From: an uncultured Mollicutes bacterium
GTDB taxonomy: Bacteria > Bacillota_I > Bacilli_A > RFN20 > CAG-826
Reading direction: 5' to 3'
Assembly (NCBI GenBank): GCA_900539595.1
Contig: UQCQ01000002.1
Span: 1-64,000 of the forward strand
DNA length: 64,000 nucleotides
Part shown: positions 57,775 to 64,000 of the stretch, piece by piece
Layout: the number at the start of each line of letters is the position of its first letter
How positions within the stretch are numbered: the first letter of the stretch is position 1
Notes under the pieces: model-generated
The model's input: only the letters and a program-made list of their open reading frames with translations
Told to the model about the DNA's origin: nothing
Database searches by the model: none
Translations under genes and position numbers: made by a program

Positions 57775-58983
57775 ATGTATAAATGCATGGCTGTCAACGC
57801 AGGGAGCAGTTCCCTGAAGTACAAGCTCTATGAAATGCCGGAAGAAAAAGTCCTTTGCAGCGGAATCGCCGAGCGCATCGGACACGAAGACGGCATCTTC
57901 ACCATTAAATTTAACGGAGAAAAACATACCGACATCGTTCCGCTTCCCAACCATGCGGTGGCGGTTTCTTTGCTGCTAAAAGCCCTCGTTCAATGGGGAA
58001 TCGTCAAAGACTTAAACGAAATTTCCGCGGTGGGGCACCGCGTTGTCCAAGGCGGAAAATATTTCTCCCACTCGGCGGACTTCGACGAAGATACCGAATC
58101 CAAAATCAAAATGCTTACCCCGTTGGACCCGCTTCACGCTCCCGCGCACCTCACGGGCTTCCACGCATTTAAGGATGCCCTACCTAACGTTCCGGCCATT
58201 GCGGTATTTGACACGGCTTTCCACCAAACCATGGAGCCGGAGGACTACCTCTTCCCGATTCCTTATGAATACACCGAAAAATATGATTGCCGCCGTTACG
58301 GGGCTCATGGCACTTCTCACAATTATCTTGCCGTCAAAGCCAAGGAAGATTATTTAAAAGACCAAGAAGAGACCAACATCATCACCTGCCATATTGGTTC
58401 CGGCTCTTCCCTTTGTGCCATCCACAACGGACATTGCGTCGCCACCTCGATGGGACTTACTCCACTTGGCGGAGTCATGATGGGCACTCGGACCGGAGAC
58501 ATGGACCCCTCCGTCATGGATTATCTTTGCAACTGCACCGGAAAATCCGCGGATGAAATGTACGATATTTTCAACAAAAAGAGCGGATTCCTCGGTGTTT
58601 CCGGAGTTTCCAACGATACCCGCGACGTGGAAAAGGCCGCGGAAGAAGGAAACAAGCGCGCTCAGCTCGCCATCTCTTTATTCGGTAGAACGGTCGCCAA
58701 TTATTTAGGGGCCTACTTTGTCCGTTTAAAAGGAAAAGTCGATTTAATCGTCTTCTCCGCTGGAGTCGGCGAAAACGCCCCTGTTTTCCGCAAGGCCGTT
58801 CTGGATGATGTTAAGGATGCCCTTGGCATCGTCGTTGACGAAAAAGCCAACGAAATGGTTCGTGGAAAGCAAGGCGTTATCTCGGCACCAGAATCCAAAA
58901 TCAAAGTCGTGGTCATCCCCACCGACGAAGAAGTGATGATCGCCCGCGACTGCTATGCGAGGATTGTTCATGGCCATTGCTAA
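57775..58983 (+). CDS. ackA: Acetate kinase
   Basis: Makes ATP from acetyl phosphate at the end of acetate fermentation. The 402 residues show the N-terminal phosphate signature MAVNAGSSSLKYKLYE, HRVVQGGKYF (about 90), FDTAFHQTMEPEDYLFPIPY (about 150), RRYGAHGTSH (about 180), CHIGSGSSLCAIHNG (about 210) and TGDMDPSV. The start at 57775 follows AGGAGG; a TTG two codons upstream is not needed. nrnA overlaps its end by 14 nt. No pta gene is adjacent. A weak promoter (TACAAT, 57731-57736 region) is possible upstream. Confidence 0.97.
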   Translation: MYKCMAVNAGSSSLKYKLYEMPEEKVLCSGIAERIGHEDGIFTIKFNGEKHTDIVPLPNHAVAVSLLLKALVQWGIVKDLNEISAVGHRVVQGGKYFSHSADFDEDTESKIKMLTPLDPLHAPAHLTGFHAFKDALPNVPAIAVFDTAFHQTMEPEDYLFPIPYEYTEKYDCRRYGAHGTSHNYLAVKAKEDYLKDQEETNIITCHIGSGSSLCAIHNGHCVATSMGLTPLGGVMMGTRTGDMDPSVMDYLCNCTGKSADEMYDIFNKKSGFLGVSGVSNDTRDVEKAAEEGNKRAQLAISLFGRTVANYLGAYFVRLKGKVDLIVFSAGVGENAPVFRKAVLDDVKDALGIVVDEKANEMVRGKQGVISAPESKIKVVVIPTDEEVMIARDCYARIVHGHC

Positions 58984-59983
58984 GCTCGATCCCCGTATTG
59001 TTGAATACGGAAAAGCCCACAAAAAAGTCTACCGTTCCATCTATTCCGCCATTGAAAGATACGATCGAATCGTCATTTTCCGCCATATCAAACCAGATTT
59101 CGACGCGATGGGATCCCAAATGGGTCTATATACCTTTTTGAAAGACAATTTCCCCAACAAGGAAATTCATTACGTTGGGGACAACCATATCAGTTTTACT
59201 CCACGTGTCTTCCCCGAAACGGAAACGCTTCCTAACGATTGGTTTAAAGGCGGGAACTTCCTCGCCATTATCGTGGACGTCGGCGACCACGAACGGATTG
59301 CCGATCCCCGTTATAAACATGCCAAATACAAAATCAAAATCGATCACCACCCCTGCAAGGGGGAAATCGCCAAACGTGCTTCTTTGGTTGACACCGAAAG
59401 CGCTGCGGCGGCCGAACTCGTCGCAGATGTGCTTTTGAATTGGAAGGGCAAATTCATTAGTCAAGAAGCCGCCCATTATCTTTACATCGGCATCGTTGGC
59501 GATTCGGGCCGTTTCCTTTATTCTTCCACCTCCCCACACACCTTCGCCGTAGCGGAGGCGCTGGTTTCAACGGGATTTAATTTAAGTTCCACCTACCAAA
59601 CGATGTACGAGAAAAATCTCGACTCTTTGAAATCGCTTGGCTATGTCTTGTCCCACTTCAGCGTTTCTCCCCATGGCGTGGCTTATTACTGCCTCCCTTC
59701 TTCCGTTCAAGAGGAGCTCCACATCACTCCGATTCTAGGCAAAGAACACGTGAATACGTTCTCGAATATCGCCGGAATCAACGCTTGGTGTTCCATCACG
59801 GAAGACCCACAGCCCAAAGACTATTGCTGGAGAATCTCGATTCGTAGCAAGTCCAAAGACATTTCCGGAGTCGCCCAAAAATGGGGCGGCGGCGGACACG
59901 CTCAAGCAAGTGGAGCCCGCATCGATTCCCTCAAGGATCTCGACGCCTTCATCCAAGACCTAGACAAACTATTCGTTGACTAA
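58970..59983 (+). CDS. nrnA: DHH/DHHA1 phosphoesterase, NrnA-type (nanoRNase, pAp/pApA phosphatase)
   Basis: Degrades short oligonucleotides and, in many Bacillota, pApA derived from c-di-AMP. The 337 residues carry FRHIKPDFDAMGSQMG (DHH motif I, about 33-48), IVDVGDHERI (about 95-104), KIDHHPCKGEIAKRA (DHH, about 117), DSGRFLY (about 175) and the DHHA1 motif KWGGGGHAQASGARI (about 302-316). The start at 58970 has GAGG upstream and overlaps ackA by 14 nt, so the two are co-transcribed. A terminator follows. Confidence 0.9.
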   Translation: MAIAKLDPRIVEYGKAHKKVYRSIYSAIERYDRIVIFRHIKPDFDAMGSQMGLYTFLKDNFPNKEIHYVGDNHISFTPRVFPETETLPNDWFKGGNFLAIIVDVGDHERIADPRYKHAKYKIKIDHHPCKGEIAKRASLVDTESAAAAELVADVLLNWKGKFISQEAAHYLYIGIVGDSGRFLYSSTSPHTFAVAEALVSTGFNLSSTYQTMYEKNLDSLKSLGYVLSHFSVSPHGVAYYCLPSSVQEELHITPILGKEHVNTFSNIAGINAWCSITEDPQPKDYCWRISIRSKSKDISGVAQKWGGGGHAQASGARIDSLKDLDAFIQDLDKLFVD

Positions 59984-59990
59984 ATTCTCG

Positions 59991-60014
59991 GGAGGCAAGT
60001 TCGCCTCCTTTTTT
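59991..60014 (+). terminator. Terminator after ackA-nrnA
   Basis: GGAGGC-AAGTTC-GCCTCC followed by six T, perfect 6-bp stem. Confidence 0.92.
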
Positions 60015-60028
60015 CATTTACCTTGCCT

Positions 60029-60051
60029 ATTTGCTCCACTGCTTTTAGACT
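60029..60051 (+). promoter_or_regulatory. Promoter of the M13 lipoprotein gene, leaderless type
   Basis: TTGCCT, a 17-nt spacer and TAGACT, which ends 9 nt before the ATG at 60061. No Shine-Dalgarno is visible. Confidence 0.5.
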
Positions 60052-60060
60052 CTTTTCATT

Positions 60061-62334
60061 ATGAAAAAAACTTTATTTTCGCTTCTTCCTCTTCTGACCA
60101 TGATTCTTACTTCTTGCGGAGGAGAAAAACCATCCCATCCAGCGGATTCTAATGTTTTTACTTCCGACTTCAAAACCTTGCCTGATGAAGACTTATCTTC
60201 CTATGCTTTAAGCACGATTGCTTCTTTTATTTTAGAAAAAGTGGCTTGTGCTCGTCTTTCTTATCCCCATCCCCTTCTTCAACAGCAAATTCTACAAAAA
60301 GCTGGATTTAATGAAGGGGATAAAATCGAGGCCACTCTGGAGAATTCGTTCCGTTTTCTTCACGCGGCTTTTGCCGACCTAACAAACGATATCCCCCAGT
60401 CGGGGTTCCGCCGCTATGCCGGCTATTTTATCTCTCCAACCCTTAATTCTTCTCTATCTACCCCTGGGATGGAAGCCTTAGATTGGTATGTAAGCCTAGG
60501 CCTATACGGTGATTCTTCGTTTAATGGGGCGAAAAAGTTAAATTCTGACGCGGACTTTGACGTATATATTCAACGGATTCATGGATATATCGGGACTTCT
60601 GCGCGAGATGATTATTTTGCTTTTGCTAACGCCGACCGTCTTTTTGACGAAGAAAAAACCTGCGAGCCGAAATCTTATTTCTACGAGCAAAAGACGATCG
60701 AAGAAGATAAGATTACTTCTTACTTCCTCTCTTACTTAGAAAAAAACGCGCCTCAAATATTGGAGGAAGCAAAATCCCCCAAAGGCATAAGCGAATTAAA
60801 ACCCTATTGTGACAAAATCCTAGCTACGACGGCTTCGAATTTTTATGACGTATTAAGTCAAATCGCCATGGAAACGGGGTCCCATTTGTTTATGAATTTC
60901 GAAGGCTCCGCCTACGTGGAGCAAACCCCCGTTGCCTTATTAACGCAAAGCAAATTGCTTTCTTATGCTTCAAGCGCCTCTTCTTTGCGTCCCGGTTTTC
61001 AAGCTTTATTCGCCAGTTTTGGTTTTACCAGTGAAGAAGCAAGAAACCTAACCAATTCGTTAATCGCCCTGTTATCTCGTTTAGCTTCTGCTCCAACTCA
61101 AAGCAGCAATTCGAACAAAGACTTTGAAAAATACCTTTCTTGTTTTCTCGATTCGAAATTTGAATTGAGGGGCAATGATTCTTCCTCTGCCCGATCCATT
61201 TCTTATTTAGGGAATCTAGGCACCGAAAGCGGGTTAGACGGCCTCAAGGCCCTTGCTATGGCTAATCTAGCTTATGATTACGCAGCCCTGCTTCCTTCGA
61301 ACACGCAAAAGTTATTGGGGTTAGCAACGACAAAATCCGACGATGCCATTTTTAACACCACTCAATGGGCCTTCCAAGAAAAAATCGCTAACGATGCCCT
61401 TCTTTCTCTTGAAGGGAAAGGTAGCATCGAAACGGCCAAATCGCTTATCAACGATTTAAAAGAAGAAATCAAGCAACGGACAAAGCAAAACGGATGGATC
61501 AGCGACGAAGGATCTGCCGTCATTGCGAAGAAACTAGACGCTATGGGCTATTCCATCATGGGGGTTGTGGATGAAAATGGATCCTCACCCTATGATAAGG
61601 TTGCCTCGTTGGATTCCACCTTGTTTCAAGCCATTCAATCTGGTTTATCCGGAAGATTAGCGAATTTACTAGCTTCTTCTCAAACCGTTACCAATCCCAT
61701 GGATTTAACGACCTCCTATAGCAACCTCCTTACAGCAAACGCCTCCTATTTCGGCAACGATAATTCCATCGAATTGACCCTAGGATTGTTTGCTAGTTAT
61801 GGGGGAGATTGGGCCAGTTTAAATCCAGAGGACCTTTATGGTGGAGTTGGGGTAATCGTCGGACACGAAATCACCCACGCGATTGATTCTAACGGGGTCA
61901 AATACGATGAAAAAGGCAACTTGGTTCCAGGGGGGAGCATCCTTTCTAGTGCCGACACTGCCGCATATCAAACTCTTCAAAAGAAAGTGCAAAACCTTTA
62001 TACCATCGAAGCGATGCCAGGACTAAAGCAAGAAGGGTCCGTTGTTTTGTCGGAAGCCATTGCCGACATCGGTGGATTGTCTCTTTGCGAATCTCTTTAC
62101 GGAAAATCCACTTCAGCCAACTGGAAGGATTTTTACCATACATTTGCAAGGCATTTTTATGGTTCTGCGTCTCGAAGTCTTTATTCCTCTGCCTTGTTTG
62201 GGGACGTTCATCCCTTCGGAAAGGCGCGGGTTAACCCCCTTCTGTCTAATAGCGAAATCTTTGTAAACCAATTTGAACTCCAGGAAGGAGACGGCATGTA
62301 TATTGACAATTCAAAACGTGTCGTGATTTGGTAA
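60061..62334 (+). CDS. M13-family (neprilysin/PepO-like) metallopeptidase lipoprotein
   Basis: Predicted zinc endopeptidase on the outer face of the membrane. A lipoprotein signal ends at ILTSC (Cys 19). The catalytic motif VIVGHEITHAIDSNG (about 603-617) and the third-ligand motif SEAIADIGGLSLCE (about 670) are the M13 HExxH and ExxxD pair; the end KARVNPLLSNSEIFVNQF...GDGMY matches the M13 C-terminus. The N-terminal 400 residues are divergent from PepO and helical. At 757 residues it is about 100 longer than PepO. The gene is alone, after the nrnA terminator, and appears leaderless. Substrates are probably peptides; none can be named. Confidence 0.85.
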   Translation: MKKTLFSLLPLLTMILTSCGGEKPSHPADSNVFTSDFKTLPDEDLSSYALSTIASFILEKVACARLSYPHPLLQQQILQKAGFNEGDKIEATLENSFRFLHAAFADLTNDIPQSGFRRYAGYFISPTLNSSLSTPGMEALDWYVSLGLYGDSSFNGAKKLNSDADFDVYIQRIHGYIGTSARDDYFAFANADRLFDEEKTCEPKSYFYEQKTIEEDKITSYFLSYLEKNAPQILEEAKSPKGISELKPYCDKILATTASNFYDVLSQIAMETGSHLFMNFEGSAYVEQTPVALLTQSKLLSYASSASSLRPGFQALFASFGFTSEEARNLTNSLIALLSRLASAPTQSSNSNKDFEKYLSCFLDSKFELRGNDSSSARSISYLGNLGTESGLDGLKALAMANLAYDYAALLPSNTQKLLGLATTKSDDAIFNTTQWAFQEKIANDALLSLEGKGSIETAKSLINDLKEEIKQRTKQNGWISDEGSAVIAKKLDAMGYSIMGVVDENGSSPYDKVASLDSTLFQAIQSGLSGRLANLLASSQTVTNPMDLTTSYSNLLTANASYFGNDNSIELTLGLFASYGGDWASLNPEDLYGGVGVIVGHEITHAIDSNGVKYDEKGNLVPGGSILSSADTAAYQTLQKKVQNLYTIEAMPGLKQEGSVVLSEAIADIGGLSLCESLYGKSTSANWKDFYHTFARHFYGSASRSLYSSALFGDVHPFGKARVNPLLSNSEIFVNQFELQEGDGMYIDNSKRVVIW

Positions 62335-62637
62335 GGATAAACCAGAATTATTTCCGTTTCATTTTTCAAAACTTTGTTTGTTTTCCAAAGGATATAATAT
62401 TTTTAAACTAGGGATTTATTTTCCACTTTTTTGAACATTTCTTGACCCATCATTATAGAAGAAACAAAAATATTGTTATTTTTATTATCAAAGGGCAAAA
62501 AGCAAAAAAAGAAACTATTGTAATTTATATATAGCAAGATAAGTTAGCATTAAAATTTACTTCTATTTATCGGAGTTAAGTTCTTAATTTCATTGAATAC
62601 TATTGAATTTGGAACATTGCAGTTTTCTTTATTAATA
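62335..62637. other. AT-rich intergenic stretch with no gene seen
   Basis: No reading frame of note, no clear hairpin with a T run, and no tRNA. The base composition is much more AT-rich than the neighbours. It separates the M13 gene from the decayed gene that follows. Confidence 0.6.
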
Positions 62638-63066
62638 CTATTTTTCGATTCTTCGTGTCCGACCTTTTCGTCTTGAATTTCCGACATTTTTGTTGGAATT
62701 TATTTCTAGAATAGGCGTCAAACCAAGGGCATTAAATTGATTTTCTACTAAAAAAATATCAATAGTTGATCCGCCTCCCTCAGCCTGCGACCCCATCCCG
62801 TGAGCGGATATAAAAACCCCTTCGTTCTTGCCAAGAGCTTTTTTATATTGACAACTTCCATTTGAGAAAGATTGCTAAAAATTTTTTTGGGTTTTCTACA
62901 AACAACATTTATCACGAATCATCTTCTCATTCGACAAACGACAGTCAAAGATAGCGGGAAAGATCCCTAATCCCGCCAAAGTCCCCGCCAAAATTCAAAA
63001 ACAAATTCCAAAGAGAACAATGCTGCTAATGAGGGCCGTTTTCTTATTTCGTTTCTTCTTATCCAC
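62638..63066 (-). pseudogene. Decayed gene for a small membrane-anchored protein
   Basis: A single minus-strand frame begins with GTG at 63066 (a basic start, DKKKRNKKTALISS), gives a hydrophobic segment, and runs 142 codons to a TAG at 62638-62640, but is broken by TGA (62995-62997), TAG (62896-62898) and TAG (62875-62877). The last open part (62641-62874) still reads like protein: GVFISAHGMGSQAEGGGS then IDIFLVENQFNALGL. The family is not recognised. TGA read as Trp would not rescue it, because two TAG codons remain. It may be an old lipoprotein or transporter part. Confidence 0.5.
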
Positions 63067-63090
63067 TGTTTTAAAATTTTACCGTCGGAA

Positions 63091-63121
63091 AGAACTCTAT
63101 CAGAGTTCTATTTGCTATAAT
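63091..63121 (+). promoter_or_regulatory. dnaE promoter with inverted repeat, leaderless type
   Basis: TGC-TATAAT (extended -10, TATAAT at 63116-63121) ends 7 nt before the dnaE ATG. A perfect inverted repeat AGAACTCT-ATC-AGAGTTCT (63091-63109) fills the -35 region. It differs from the Bacillus LexA box, where GAAC and GTTC are 4 nt apart. Confidence 0.6.
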
Positions 63122-63128
63122 AACCAAG

Positions 63129-64000
63129 ATGAATTGGATTCCTCTACACGTTTATAGCGGTTACAGTTTTCTCCAAAGCGGATTAACGGTTAAAAAAATT
63201 GTTTTGCAGGCCATCAAGCGTTCTGCAAAATATGCTTCGTTATGCGACGTTCAATCTCTTTCCGGCGCGCCAGAACTCGATCGTTTGGCAAGACAATACG
63301 ACCTTCAACCTCTTATCGGTTCTGAATTCCAAGTCGGTCAAGATACTTTTTGTTGCTTTGTTCAAAACGAAACGGGTTATCGAAATCTCCTTCTTTTGAT
63401 TGCCGAATCTACAGCAGGACGTCTTGACCTTTCCTTTTTATCCAAACACCGGGAGGGTCTCCTCCTTGTCATGGATGGCGGAGCTTCTTCCATTCATTCT
63501 CTTTTCTATCATCAAGAAGAAAACTTGGAATCTCACCTAAGATCCCTAAACCATAACATTGGAAATTTTTATATTGGCATACCGTATTTACCGGGAGAAT
63601 CTGATTATTTAGATTTCTTGCATACATTCTTATCTACTCATCCATATCCTCGCGTCGCTTTTCCGCGAATTCGTTACGTTAAACCCGAGGATGCAATATC
63701 CGCTCGAATTTTGGAAGCGATTTCTAGTTCCACCACTCTGGAAGAGAAAAAATGTGAAGGCGACGAATATTTTCTTTCCGACAGCGAGGCGGAATCCTAT
63801 TTTGACGAAGCCGAGCTTTCCGCCACTCTAGAAATCGCGGAAGCCTGTTCTTCCTTTGTCCTTTCTCAAATTCGTGGAACTTTGCTTCGTTACCCTGTGC
63901 CCAATCCTGATAACGCGGATTCCTATTTACGCAAATTAGCCACGGAAGGGCTAAACCAAAAACTGCCCCATCACGATTCCTCCTACGATGAACGACTGGA
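63129..64000 (+). CDS. dnaE: DNA polymerase III alpha subunit DnaE, N-terminal part (runs off the window)
   Basis: The 290 visible codons match the start of DnaE: a PHP domain opening with PLHVYSGYSFLQSGLTVKKI, then SLCDVQSLSGAPELDRLARQ and LIGSEFQV, a variable stretch, and ATEGLNQKLPHHDSSYDERL leading into the polymerase. Compared with the usual HxHSxYSxL and TDH motifs, the second His is Tyr (HVYSGYS) and the TDH is CDV, so the PHP metal site looks lost. The ATG has no Shine-Dalgarno but an extended -10 7 nt upstream. The C-terminal polymerase domain lies outside the window. Confidence 0.85.
   Translation, partial: MNWIPLHVYSGYSFLQSGLTVKKIVLQAIKRSAKYASLCDVQSLSGAPELDRLARQYDLQPLIGSEFQVGQDTFCCFVQNETGYRNLLLLIAESTAGRLDLSFLSKHREGLLLVMDGGASSIHSLFYHQEENLESHLRSLNHNIGNFYIGIPYLPGESDYLDFLHTFLSTHPYPRVAFPRIRYVKPEDAISARILEAISSSTTLEEKKCEGDEYFLSDSEAESYFDEAELSATLEIAEACSSFVLSQIRGTLLRYPVPNPDNADSYLRKLATEGLNQKLPHHDSSYDERL

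Noticed and set aside
62638..63066. Stop-codon reassignment (TGA as Trp) to explain the broken frame near dnaE
   Set aside because: Two TAG stops also interrupt it, and TGA clearly ends several genes in the window, for example at the secDF, obgE and lon ends.
63091..63109. LexA (SOS) box before dnaE
   Set aside because: GAAC and GTTC are 9 nt apart, not the 4 nt of the Bacillus box; kept only as an unknown operator candidate.

Overview
The window looks like one continuous piece of chromosome from a low-to-mid GC Bacillota (Firmicutes), most likely a wall-less or wall-reduced gut lineage near the Mollicutes/Erysipelotrichia (RF39-like uncultured Bacilli are one candidate). The reasons are: bacillar gene families (RNase HIII, MutS2, Prp-processed L27, an L21 leader, three T-boxes, a DarB/CbpB-like CBS protein); a reduced mraZ-rsmH-(small membrane protein)-ftsA-ftsZ division cluster with no murein genes inside it; and a divergent single-chain SecDF. 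TGA is an ordinary stop here (recJ/secDF, obgE and lon junctions), so this is not a Mycoplasma/Spiroplasma-type code. I see no insertion sequence, prophage, CRISPR array or rRNA operon.

Layout. 1-5,665 (minus): tkt (partial), aspS, hisS and the (p)ppGpp enzyme Rel. 5,765-14,035 (minus): recJ and secDF, then an operon of glycosyltransferase, obgE, a 39-residue membrane protein, ruvA and ruvB. 14,081-15,184: rplU-prp-rpmA behind an L21 leader. 15,194-22,612: a 61-residue peptide gene, T-box valS, and tig-lon-engB. 22,626-26,204: a helical-repeat protein, plsC (plus strand) and an M6-type protease lipoprotein. 26,251-32,338: tRNA-Arg, uvrC, mutS2, rnhC (plus), rluD. 32,319-40,191: lspA and T-box ileS, ftsZ, ftsA, a 75-residue membrane protein, rsmH, mraZ with its operator. 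40,275-44,420: T-box pheS-pheT-DUF177. 44,483-47,741: an RNA methylase, a YgjP-like metallopeptidase, a DUF523 protein with a long arginine-rich tail, a two-helix membrane protein and an unassigned structured RNA. 47,741-58,983: sugar and energy metabolism (MsmK-type ABC ATPase with a PucR-like regulator, fba, cytidylate kinase-like protein, FucO-like dehydrogenase, DarB-like CBS protein, glgP, glgB, ackA). 58,970-64,000: nrnA, an M13-type lipoprotein, an AT-rich stretch with a decayed gene, and the start of dnaE.

How the parts connect. Aminoacyl-tRNA synthetases are under tRNA-sensing T-box control (valS, ileS, pheS). Rel, the DarB-like protein and NrnA are parts of the (p)ppGpp/c-di-AMP network. 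GlgB, GlgP, the ABC ATPase, Fba and AckA form a glycogen/sugar-to-acetate route. LspA serves the two lipoprotein proteases.

The most notable observations are: an unassigned RNA of about 180 nt with a long closing stem (47,377-47,555); repeated placement of a -10 element 6-9 nt before a start codon with no Shine-Dalgarno, which suggests frequent leaderless transcripts; several perfect palindromes in promoters (tig, fba, msmK-like, dnaE); a MraZ box array of 10-bp period; a 75-residue protein in the usual ftsL position; and a DUF523 protein fused to a roughly 200-residue arginine-rich disordered tail. All functional calls come from reading motifs by eye. No database search was run.
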